Below, one piece after another: positions 1 through 5,087 of a DNA stretch of 5,087 nt (position 1 is the stretch's first letter; every line of letters begins with the position of its first letter). This DNA is from Candidatus Aminicenantota bacterium (GTDB lineage Bacteria; Acidobacteriota; Aminicenantia; UBA2199). The notes beneath the pieces are model-generated. The model was not told where the DNA came from, made no database searches, and saw only the letters and a list, made by a program, of their open reading frames with translations. Location: positions 1 to 5,087 of the forward strand of contig JAUXFB010000139.1 of the NCBI GenBank assembly GCA_030620255.1, given 5' to 3'. A program made the position numbers and the translations under genes.

Positions 1-2
1 TA

Positions 3-335
3 AAAAAATCTTTAAAAATAAACGAAGATGACTTATTTAAAATAGAGATTGCAATGAGAGAAGCAATAAATAATGCAATTATACATGGGAATAACAGCAA
101 CCTGAAAAAGAGAGTTTTTGTAAAATTCAAATGGAATAAAAAACGCATTGTTATCCACGTAAAGGATGAAAATCCTAATAAAATTAACTTTAACAAAATC
201 AAAGAAAAAATAAAAAAAAATGACATACTTTCCTTTCAAGGTAGGGGCATTTTAATTATGGACAATTATATGGATAAAGTTGAATTCCTATATTCGGAAA
301 ATGGAAATGAGATTGTAATGGAAAAGATGATATGA
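3..335 (+). CDS. RsbW/SpoIIAB-like anti-sigma factor / serine kinase ATPase, C-terminal part (5' truncated by window edge)
   Basis: This reading frame is open from the first bases of the window, so the 110 visible residues are the C-terminal part of a longer protein; full-length members of the family are around 140 residues. The fragment has the GHKL ATPase N-box (E20, N24, H28, G29 in AMREAINNAIIHGN, counting from the first visible codon). D55 sits in the position of the D-box, and a G-R-G at 80-82 followed by ILIMDNYMDKVEF matches the G2 box and the last helix/strand of RsbW-type proteins. Such proteins bind ATP and act as anti-sigma factors or phosphorylate STAS-domain anti-anti-sigma partners in the cytoplasm. 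The D-box is unusual: the glycine two residues after the aspartate is N57 (KDENPNKINF). The stop overlaps the tsaB start by four bases (ATGA), implying co-transcription and coupled translation. Family assignment is firm; the partner is not visible here. An internal ATG at 54 is inside the N-box and is not the start. Confidence 0.85.
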   Translation, partial: KKSLKINEDDLFKIEIAMREAINNAIIHGNNSNLKKRVFVKFKWNKKRIVIHVKDENPNKINFNKIKEKIKKNDILSFQGRGILIMDNYMDKVEFLYSENGNEIVMEKMI

Positions 336-1042
336 AATATATTCTTTCTCTTGATACAACATCAAAATATTCTTCTGTATCAATATCAAAAGGCGAAAAA
401 ATCCAAATTGAATACAATTTTATCACAGATGACAATCTATCCTCCATGCTCATTCCAACAATTAAATTCCTGTTAGAAACAATAAAATTAAATTTTAATG
501 ATATAGATATTTTTGGCATTGCAATTGGACCTGGATCTTTCACTGGAATAAGAGTAGGACTTTCAACTATTAAAGGTCTATTATTTGAAAAGAAAAAACC
601 AGTTATACCTGTTGTTACATTAAAAGCCTTAGCATACAAACATATAGATTCGAATTTTCCAATAATACCAGTCATTGATGCAAAAAGAGAAGAAGTTTAT
701 ATTGCAGGCTACAATTTCTCAAAACAGGGTAAAACAGAAATAGTTTCTCCTCAATTGATCAATATAAAAAATTTGAAAATTAAACTAAATAGTTTTCCAA
801 ACTTACATTTTGTTGGAATAGGAGCTGAAAAACACAAAGATTTCATCAAAACTAACTTCAAAAAGAGTAAAATACTGGTACGCACACCATTTGTAGCATC
901 AGAAATATGTAAAATATCTCATAAAGAGTTCATAAATAAAAACTTTGTATTAGATTTACAGGATTTAAAACCATTTTATTTAAGAAAACCTGATGCAGAA
1001 CAAAATTATAATAAAATAAAATTAAAAAATATAGACACTTAA
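332..1042 (+). CDS. tsaB: tRNA threonylcarbamoyladenosine biosynthesis protein TsaB
   Basis: This 236-residue protein has the usual TsaB length. It opens with MKYILSLDTTSKYSSVSI, the ASKHA-fold first strand with the D8-T9-T10 motif, and carries the family hallmark GPGSFTGIRVGLS at 66-78. It ends with the typical LKPFYLRKPDAEQ segment. TsaB is the non-catalytic paralogue that forms a heterodimer with TsaD and, together with TsaE, transfers the threonylcarbamoyl group made by TsaC onto A37 of ANN-decoding tRNAs in the cytoplasm. In many TsaB proteins a histidine precedes 'SE.LLP.I'; here the equivalent segment NLSSMLIPTI lacks it. The ATG at 332 overlaps the stop of the upstream ATPase gene (ATGA), with a purine-rich GGAAAAG just ahead, supporting this start. 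rimI, a frequent neighbour, is not downstream; the next gene is convergent. Confidence in the family is very high. Confidence 0.96.
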   Translation: MKYILSLDTTSKYSSVSISKGEKIQIEYNFITDDNLSSMLIPTIKFLLETIKLNFNDIDIFGIAIGPGSFTGIRVGLSTIKGLLFEKKKPVIPVVTLKALAYKHIDSNFPIIPVIDAKREEVYIAGYNFSKQGKTEIVSPQLINIKNLKIKLNSFPNLHFVGIGAEKHKDFIKTNFKKSKILVRTPFVASEICKISHKEFINKNFVLDLQDLKPFYLRKPDAEQNYNKIKLKNIDT

Positions 1043-1086
1043 AATAAAGTATAATAAACTTCGAATTAACTCTTTTTTGAATAATA
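1043..1086. other. Convergent intergenic gap between tsaB and the HD-GYP regulator
   Basis: This 44-bp AT-rich spacer lies between two gene ends facing each other. It has a T-run at 1073-1078, but I find no stem with any GC content, so no terminator can be called in either direction even though one would be expected here. Confidence 0.4.
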
Positions 1087-2175
1087 TTAAATTAAAAAGA
1101 AATCAGGGTCTTTCCTTACCAGTAGATCAATCTCTTTTCTCTGCTTTTTCCAGAAATCCAATTTAACTGAATAAAATGCATCCACAATTTTGGGATCAAA
1201 CTGTGTACCGGAAAATTTTTTTATTACCTCGTGAACTGCTTCAAATGATAAAGAACGCCTGTAAGGTCGTTCTGAAGTCATTGCATCAATTGTATCAGCA
1301 ACAGCAAAAATTCTTGCTCCCAAAGGAATCTGATCACCTTTCAATCCATCTGGATAACCTTTCCCATCATATCTTTCATGGTGATGTAAAACTATTTTGG
1401 AAGACTTTTCAAGGAATTTTATCTTATATAACATTTTATAACCAAGCTTGGAGTGAGTTCTTATTATTTTCCATTCCAATTGTGTTAATGTTCCTGGTTT
1501 CTTTAATATTGCATCAGGTATTCCAATTTTACCAATATCATGAAGAAGAGCTCCATACTCAAAAACTTTTAAATCATGCTCATTATTTATACCCAATAAA
1601 TCTGCAAGAGCCATTGTATATCTAATAACCCTCATTGAATGTCCATGAGTCTCTTCATCTCTTGTGTCAAGAGCAGTAACAAGAGCTCTTAAAGTAACTC
1701 TGTAAGTATTATCTAATTCTTCAAGAGCAGCTTTTAAATCTTTAGTTCTCTCAATGACTCTTTTTTCAAGTTCATTTTGATATTCCTTATTCTCTAAAAT
1801 CAATCTTCTTTTTTCAATTGCTTTACTTGCAATGTGAGCAACTTTTTCTAATTCAAACGGTTTTGAAACATAATCATAGGCCCCTTTAGACAAAGCAGAA
1901 ATAGCTGACTCAATATCCTTTACTGCTGATATCATAATAACCATAATATCTTCATCAAGCGCATTGATTTCTTCTAAAAGGTCAAGACCAGATTTCCCTG
2001 GCATTCTGATATCAGACATAACAACATCAATTTTATCATTTTCAATATATTTTTCTAAAGCATCATAAGCATCTGATGCAAGTATACACTCATATCCCTC
2101 ATCTTTCAGAAAATCCCCAAGTAACTCTCTGATTTCTATTTCATCATCAGCAATTAAAATTTTTCCTTTGCTCAT
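1087..2175 (-). CDS. Response regulator with HD-GYP domain (predicted c-di-GMP phosphodiesterase)
   Basis: This 362-residue protein has three parts. Residues 4-120 are a receiver domain with the acidic pair D10/D11, phospho-acceptor D55 (MSDIRMPG), S83 and K105 (SKPF). Residues about 121-157 form a charged helix, probably a coiled coil (RRLILENKEYQNELEKRVIERTKD). Residues about 160-345 are an HD-GYP domain with ETHGHSMRV (H177, H179), HDIGKIGIPD (H212-D213), HHHERYDGKGYPDGL (264-278, with the GYP triplet) and DTIDAMTSERPYR (294-306). All signature residues appear present, so the enzyme is predicted to be active in hydrolysing cyclic-di-GMP, controlled by phosphorylation of D55. The layout is that of RpfG-type regulators. 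No partner histidine kinase is visible. The gene lies 75 bp downstream of metK on the same strand. A weak Shine-Dalgarno (AAAGAGCAAG) lies at 2181-2190. The specific process controlled cannot be read from the sequence. Confidence 0.95.
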   Translation of the reverse strand: MSKGKILIADDEIEIRELLGDFLKDEGYECILASDAYDALEKYIENDKIDVVMSDIRMPGKSGLDLLEEINALDEDIMVIMISAVKDIESAISALSKGAYDYVSKPFELEKVAHIASKAIEKRRLILENKEYQNELEKRVIERTKDLKAALEELDNTYRVTLRALVTALDTRDEETHGHSMRVIRYTMALADLLGINNEHDLKVFEYGALLHDIGKIGIPDAILKKPGTLTQLEWKIIRTHSKLGYKMLYKIKFLEKSSKIVLHHHERYDGKGYPDGLKGDQIPLGARIFAVADTIDAMTSERPYRRSLSFEAVHEVIKKFSGTQFDPKIVDAFYSVKLDFWKKQRKEIDLLVRKDPDFFLI

Positions 2176-2250
2176 ATTAACTTGCTCTTTTTATTTAATT
2201 TTATAATATTAAGAATTTTTAATAAAGAAAAAATCGGGAAAAATTAATAT
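2176..2250 (-). other. metK to HD-GYP regulator intergenic spacer
   Basis: This very AT-rich 75-bp gap separates two genes on the same strand. On the minus strand it contains a TATTAT -10-like hexamer (plus positions 2203-2208) but no convincing -35 box at the proper distance. A 7-bp A/T-only inverted repeat (2214-2220 with 2239-2245) is too weak to call a terminator. I cannot decide whether the regulator is read through from metK or has its own promoter. Confidence 0.4.
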
Positions 2251-3414
2251 TTAAACAATATTTGCCAACTTTCTCAATTCTTCTACTTTGTCAAGTCTTT
2301 CCCAGGAGAAAGAATCTCTGCCAAAATGACCATATGCTGCAGTTTTCCTGTAGATAGGTCTTTTAAGTTCTAATACTCTTATTATATCAGATGGTTTTAA
2401 TGGAAACACCTTTTTTATAAATTCAACTATTTTTTGCTCAGAAAATTTTCCAGTATTAAAAAGTGAAACATTAATAGAAACAGGCTCAGCTACTCCAATA
2501 GCATAAGCTAACTGAACCTCACATTTTTCTGCTAGCCCTGCTGCAACAATATTTTTAGCAATATACCTTGCATTATAAGCAGCAGAACGATCAACTTTGG
2601 AGGGATCTTTCCCTGAGAATGCGCCTCCCCCATGTCTTCCCATACCACCATATGTATCAACAATTATTTTTCTTCCAGTAAGGCCTGCATCTGCATAAGG
2701 TCCACCCAGAACAAATTTACCTGTTGGATTAACATAATATTTGGTTTCTTCTGTTATCCATTTTCCACAAACAGGTTTTATAACCTTCTCAATAATATCA
2801 GCTTTAATTTCATCATGTTCATGGCCTTCATCATGCTGATTTGATACAACAATAGTTGTAACCCTTTTTGGCTTCCCATTATCATATTCAACAGTTACTT
2901 GAGATTTACCATCAGGCCCGAGATAAGGTATTATCATGTTTTTTCTCACTTCAGCAAGTCTCATTGCAAGCTTATGTGCAAGATCAATTGGCAGAGGCAT
3001 AAAATTCTCAGTCTCATTAGTTGCATATCCAAACATCATACCTTGATCACCTGCGCCCTGTTCTTTATGTTCACCCTGTCCAGCTGTAACTCCAATAGAA
3101 ATATCAGATGATTGTTCCTCAATATGTACAAGCACCCCGCAGGTCTTAGCATCAATGCCATCCTTAGAATCATTATACCCAATTTCTTTTAATGTGCTTC
3201 TTACAATATTCGGAATATTAACATATCCTTTTGTTGTTAATTCACCTGCAACAATAATAACACCTGTTTTTGTCAAACATTCAACTGCAACTCTTGAATC
3301 TGGATCCTTCTCAAGGCACGCATCCAGTATTGCATCAGATATTTGATCACATATCTTATCAGGGTGCCCTTCAGTAACAGATTCAGAAGTAAAAAGGTAT
3401 TTTCCCTTGATCAT
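2251..3414 (-). CDS. metK: S-adenosylmethionine synthetase (methionine adenosyltransferase)
   Basis: MetK makes S-adenosylmethionine, the cell's main methyl donor, from methionine and ATP in the cytoplasm. The protein has 387 residues when started at 3414, close to the usual bacterial length of about 384. The frame is open 14 codons further upstream, but the ATG at 3414 has a perfect GGAGG six bases ahead and gives the canonical N-terminus [20 protein letters not shown], so it is preferred. Visible motifs are GHPDK with H17 and D19, [12 protein letters not shown] (120-131), the [12 protein letters not shown] segment (238-249) and the P-loop-like [19 protein letters not shown] (262-280) with K269 and D275. 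The loop after VVSNQH (189-194) is rich in histidine and acidic residues (DEGHEHDE, 195-202), apparently longer than in E. coli. A candidate promoter lies just upstream. Identification is essentially certain. Confidence 0.98.
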   Translation of the reverse strand: MIKGKYLFTSESVTEGHPDKICDQISDAILDACLEKDPDSRVAVECLTKTGVIIVAGELTTKGYVNIPNIVRSTLKEIGYNDSKDGIDAKTCGVLVHIEEQSSDISIGVTAGQGEHKEQGAGDQGMMFGYATNETENFMPLPIDLAHKLAMRLAEVRKNMIIPYLGPDGKSQVTVEYDNGKPKRVTTIVVSNQHDEGHEHDEIKADIIEKVIKPVCGKWITEETKYYVNPTGKFVLGGPYADAGLTGRKIIVDTYGGMGRHGGGAFSGKDPSKVDRSAAYNARYIAKNIVAAGLAEKCEVQLAYAIGVAEPVSINVSLFNTGKFSEQKIVEFIKKVFPLKPSDIIRVLELKRPIYRKTAAYGHFGRDSFSWERLDKVEELRKLANIV

Positions 3415-3420
3415 ATTAAT

Positions 3421-3425
3421 CCTCC
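3421..3425 (-). promoter_or_regulatory. Shine-Dalgarno of metK
   Basis: The plus-strand CCTCC reads GGAGG on the minus strand, six bases before the ATG at 3414. It decides the metK start against the longer open frame beginning at 3456. Confidence 0.85.
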
Positions 3426-3446
3426 ATAGTTTGTAAAATAAGGATA

Positions 3447-3475
3447 ATACTAACAAAATATAGAAACCGTGTCAA
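3447..3475 (-). promoter_or_regulatory. Predicted sigma70-type promoter of metK
   Basis: On the minus strand TTGACA (plus positions 3470-3475) is followed after 17 bp by TAGTAT (3447-3452), a perfect -35 box with a 4/6 -10 box. Transcription would start near 3440, leaving a leader of about 25 nt before the start codon, enough for the Shine-Dalgarno but not for a riboswitch. This start point also lies inside the 14-codon upstream extension, which argues against the longer metK form. Confidence 0.6.
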
Positions 3476-3476
3476 A

Positions 3477-3488
3477 TTGATATATCAA
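3477..3488. repeat. 12-bp perfect palindrome between divergent promoters
   Basis: TTGATATATCAA is its own reverse complement and lies directly behind the metK -35 box, between the -35 boxes of the two divergent promoters. This is a place where an operator could affect both directions. In such AT-rich DNA a palindrome of this length can also arise by chance, so an operator role is only a possibility. Confidence 0.35.
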
Positions 3489-3500
3489 AATCTATTAATA

Positions 3501-3529
3501 TTGACAAAAAATAATATTCATCACATAAT
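3501..3529 (+). promoter_or_regulatory. Predicted sigma70-type promoter of the pilin-like operon
   Basis: TTGACA (3501-3506), a 17-bp spacer and CATAAT (3524-3529) give a perfect -35 and a 5/6 -10 at ideal spacing. Initiation near 3536 would give a leader of about 35 nt ending in the strong Shine-Dalgarno AAAAGGAGG (3555-3563), seven bases before the ATG at 3571. It points away from metK and would drive the two genes at 3571-4666. Confidence 0.7.
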
Positions 3530-3570
3530 AAATATATAGTTAAGAAACTCTGGGAAAAGGAGGATATTAA

Positions 3571-4149
3571 ATGGAAAATAAGTCAAACAAACAAATTATT
3601 TGTAAGAATTGTGGTAAACTGTTTAGTCCGGGGAAAAACAAAGCCGGGCAGAAAGTACAAACCTGTGCTAAATGTCTTATAAATCTTGCAGAGAAAAATA
3701 TCCATGAAGAAATAAAACAAGCTGAATTGAAGCACGAGACGCAGAGCAAAAGTGAAAAAAAGAAAACTTTTAACAAGAAAATAATTTTATCATGTTCTGT
3801 GATTTTGTTAATTTCCAGTATTGCATTTAATATTAACAGAATAATAAAAATGAACAAACCTGTCTATCTGGCTGAGATTGATCAAATTGAGGACATTACA
3901 ATCAATTTTTACAATATGTGCTTAAAAATAGAACAATACAAAAAAGTTATGGGACAATATCCGCAATCACTCGATAAAGAAATTGATAATAAAAATTATG
4001 AATACACTCTAAATATTGATGGTTCATTCACAATTACATACAAAACAAATGATAATATTTTAATATACAATTCTTTTAAAGATTATAGCAAAGTGTTAGA
4101 AATGAATTCATCAATTTCTATTCCAGAAGGGGGAGAAAATGAAAAGTAA
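3571..4149 (+). CDS. Zinc-ribbon membrane protein with pseudopilin-like C-terminal region
   Basis: I do not recognise this 192-residue protein as a named family. Residues 11-35 carry two CxxC pairs (C11/C14 and C32/C35, 17 residues apart), a probable zinc ribbon. A charged linker (about 36-70) is rich in lysine and glutamate. One hydrophobic segment at 71-88 is bounded by KK and NR, so the ribbon probably faces the cytoplasm. The rest (about 98-192) would then be periplasmic. It contains LKIEQYKKVMGQYPQSLDKE, followed by YEYTLNIDGSFTITYK, a pattern resembling the 'YPtsL...Y.l..dGsy.l.Y' part of GspG/type IV pseudopilins. There is no class III prepilin leader, so it is not expected to be processed by prepilin peptidase. 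The start has a strong Shine-Dalgarno. It overlaps the following prepilin gene by 11 bases, which suggests a joint role, perhaps as an accessory or regulatory partner of the pilin. The domain reading is good; the function is inference. Confidence 0.8.
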   Translation: MENKSNKQIICKNCGKLFSPGKNKAGQKVQTCAKCLINLAEKNIHEEIKQAELKHETQSKSEKKKTFNKKIILSCSVILLISSIAFNINRIIKMNKPVYLAEIDQIEDITINFYNMCLKIEQYKKVMGQYPQSLDKEIDNKNYEYTLNIDGSFTITYKTNDNILIYNSFKDYSKVLEMNSSISIPEGGENEK

Positions 4150-4666
4150 AAAAGGATTCACTGTTATTGAACTACTAATCGTTATTTCAATTATAGGAAT
4201 AATTTCAACTTTTGCAATCCCTAATGTTTTAAGTTCTTTACACAAAGCTCAAGCTGCTAGTATAGTCAGCGATATTATTCTGATTCGAGATGCAGCAACA
4301 GAGTATTGCACTGATTATGGGAAGTGGCCTCCAGATACATGGTGGGGGAAGATCCCTAAAGGTCTTGAAAGATATCTTCCAAAAAAATTCTCCTTTTCTG
4401 TTTTTAGGAGTAAGGTGAAGTATTCATTTGATAACTACACAAGACATAAGTCTTGGGCAAGAAAATATGGTATGGTGGTTGGAATCTCAGTCAATTCAAA
4501 GGATAACGCAATACTTAATGCCATAATTAATCTAAGCCCTACTTTATTCGAAGCAAAGAGAGGGTTTTTTGGATGGGGCAGATTGGTTTATGTTATTGAA
4601 GGAAAAGACCAAGTTAAAACAAAAAAACCCAAGAAAGAGAAAAAGAAAAAAAACAGCTTGTTTTAA
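4139..4666 (+). CDS. Prepilin-type (type II secretion / type IV pilin-like) protein with lysine-rich tail
   Basis: The 175-residue product starts with MKSKKG followed by FTVIELLIVISIIGIISTFAIPNVL. This is a class III prepilin signal with predicted cleavage after G6, glutamate at +5 (E11) and a continuous hydrophobic helix (7-30) that serves as both membrane anchor and assembly core. The following IRDAATEYCTDYGKWPPDTWWGKIPKGLERYLP (49-81) resembles the post-helix region of many pseudopilins. Such proteins are cut and N-methylated by prepilin peptidase PilD/GspO and assembled into a pseudopilus or pilus in the inner membrane and periplasm. The tail is odd: residues 160-171 hold nine lysines of twelve. 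The start at 4139 has a GGGGGAG Shine-Dalgarno (4129-4135) inside the end of the upstream gene, and the two genes overlap by 11 bases. No secretion ATPase or platform gene is nearby. Whether it is a major or minor pilin, or a secretion pseudopilin, cannot be decided. Confidence 0.92.
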   Translation: MKSKKGFTVIELLIVISIIGIISTFAIPNVLSSLHKAQAASIVSDIILIRDAATEYCTDYGKWPPDTWWGKIPKGLERYLPKKFSFSVFRSKVKYSFDNYTRHKSWARKYGMVVGISVNSKDNAILNAIINLSPTLFEAKRGFFGWGRLVYVIEGKDQVKTKKPKKEKKKKNSLF

Positions 4667-4704
4667 ATACAATTGTGTTTGTTTTCTATTATATTTATCA
4701 TTTT

Positions 4705-5034
4705 TTATAAATTTAAAAATCTCTTTAAGAGAATATCTTCAATATTTTGTCGAGAATCCAGTATAGATAAAACAAATACCTTTTCTTCAGCTATCCGATA
4801 GACTATTCGCCAGGGAGGCATAATCAACTCACGGTATTGCAATATTCCAAAATCTCTTAATTCAGGTATCACCCTGCCTCGTTTGGGAGAGTAATACAGA
4901 TTTGAGGCTTTTTCTTTGATTTTCTTTAATATCTCCAATGCATTCGATGTACTATCTTCAACAATATACTTAATAATATTAGTTAAATCGTTTTCTGCAA
5001 CTTTCGCCCAAACAACCTGGTATTTTTTATCCAT
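4705..5034 (-). CDS. ParE/RelE-family toxin of a type II toxin-antitoxin module
   Basis: This complete 109-residue protein has the size and order of motifs of the ParE group of the RelE/ParE superfamily. It has two N-terminal helices with AENDLTNIIKYIVEDS (13-28), then SPKRGRVIPEL (49-59), YRELIMPPWRIVYRI (67-81) and the closing strand VFVLSILDSRQN (86-97). Known ParE toxins poison DNA gyrase, while RelE members cleave mRNA on the ribosome. The GR-VPE and YREL/YRI pattern favours the ParE side, but the target cannot be proven. The start overlaps the end of the preceding putative antitoxin frame by 8 bases, and the Shine-Dalgarno is poor (AAAAG), so translation is probably coupled to the antitoxin. 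Its orientation opposes the pilin operon, and it is likely a separately acquired module. The reading frame is intact. Confidence 0.9.
   Translation of the reverse strand: MDKKYQVVWAKVAENDLTNIIKYIVEDSTSNALEILKKIKEKASNLYYSPKRGRVIPELRDFGILQYRELIMPPWRIVYRIAEEKVFVLSILDSRQNIEDILLKRFLNL
4710..4732 (-). terminator. Weak possible intrinsic terminator at the end of the toxin gene
   Basis: On the minus strand the last codons of the toxin gene form TCTCT-TAA-AGAGA, a 5-bp stem with a 3-nt loop, followed directly by TTTTT and then AAATTT. The stem is short and GC-poor and lies within the coding region, so this is a tentative call. Confidence 0.25.
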
Positions 5035-5086
5035 TTTTTAAATTCTTTTCAAGTTTTTCGAATACTCCATCCTGTGATATGACTTT
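5027..5086 (-). CDS. Putative antitoxin, C-terminal 19 residues (5' end outside window)
   Basis: An open frame enters from the right window edge on the minus strand and ends with a TAA overlapping the toxin start by 8 bases. The visible tail, KVISQDGVFEKLEKNLKNG, resembles the 'vISheEVfekLek' ending common among small antitoxins paired with ParE/RelE toxins, where this tail binds the toxin. A second open frame in the same stretch ends at 5040, but its product does not look like an antitoxin tail. The antitoxin class (Phd/YefM, RelB or ParD-like) cannot be decided from 19 residues. Confidence 0.6.
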   Translation of the reverse strand, partial: KVISQDGVFEKLEKNLKNG

Positions 5087-5087
5087 A

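Noticed and set aside
256..675. A 139-codon minus-strand frame opposite tsaB.
   Set aside because: It lies antisense to the hallmark-bearing tsaB and has no plausible protein features.
1043..1086. A possible hairpin AAGT...ACTT followed by a T-run after tsaB.
   Set aside because: Only four base pairs with a 7-nt loop, and the T-run is not adjacent, so it is not a credible terminator.
1176..1625. A 149-codon + strand frame opposite the HD-GYP regulator gene.
   Set aside because: It is a shadow of a gene with all family motifs on the other strand, and its product shows no recognisable motif.
2214..2245. An inverted repeat AATTTTT...AAAAATT after metK.
   Set aside because: It consists only of A/T pairs with an 18-base loop; such repeats are expected by chance in DNA of this composition.
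3415..3456. A longer metK start at 3456, adding 14 residues ([14 protein letters not shown]).
   Set aside because: The ATG at 3414 has a perfect GGAGG at the right distance and gives the canonical MetK N-terminus. The extension would start upstream of the predicted transcription start.
3496..3518. Direct repeats TAATATT flanking the rightward -35 box.
   Set aside because: Short, A/T-only repeats are common in this DNA and do not have a regular operator arrangement.
4650..4664. AAAACA-GCT-TGTTTT hairpin at the end of the prepilin gene as a terminator.
   Set aside because: It is a weak A/T stem within the coding end, and the T-run forms part of the stem rather than following it.
4569..4766. 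A +strand frame overlapping the pilin tail that could give a hydrophobic C-terminal extension after slippage on the A-runs.
   Set aside because: Its downstream part is just the antisense of the intact toxin gene. It has no ribosome site of its own, and nothing beyond the A-runs supports frameshifting.

Overview
The window is AT-rich throughout, with long A and T runs and A/T-ending codons favoured. It comes from a bacterium. The pseudopilin, the HD-GYP response regulator and the bacterial-type TsaB and MetK fit a low-GC, probably Gram-negative lineage, but the sequence does not allow a secure taxonomic placement. Most genes are core or ordinary accessory functions. No tRNA, rRNA, CRISPR array or insertion sequence was seen.

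Left part (3-1042, + strand): the C-terminal portion of an RsbW/SpoIIAB-like GHKL ATPase (anti-sigma/serine kinase family, cut by the window edge) overlaps tsaB by 4 bases. tsaB is one of the genes for the universal t6A37 tRNA modification.

Middle (1087-3414, - strand): metK (S-adenosylmethionine synthetase) is followed 75 bp downstream by a response regulator with a REC domain, a coiled coil and a complete HD-GYP domain, predicted to degrade cyclic-di-GMP. tsaB and this regulator gene converge at 1043-1086. metK has a very good Shine-Dalgarno that sets its start at 3414. A candidate promoter lies close to it and leaves a leader of only about 25 nt, too short for a SAM riboswitch.

A 156-bp divergent intergenic region (3415-3570) carries two back-to-back sigma70-like promoters with a perfect 12-bp palindrome between their -35 boxes. 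Rightward from it runs a two-gene operon (3571-4666). The first gene encodes a protein with an N-terminal four-cysteine zinc ribbon, one membrane helix and a C-terminal part that reads like the periplasmic part of a pseudopilin. The second encodes a classical prepilin-type protein with a class III signal peptide and an unusual lysine-rich tail. This pair is the least ordinary part of the window.

Right edge (4705-5086, - strand): a ParE/RelE-family toxin overlaps by 8 bases the end of a putative antitoxin gene whose 5' part lies outside the window.

Functionally, tsaB and metK are housekeeping genes. The RsbW-like protein and the HD-GYP regulator are signalling proteins, and the pilin pair is probably part of a type II secretion or type IV pilus-like system encoded elsewhere. 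No direct link among these blocks is evident beyond adjacency.
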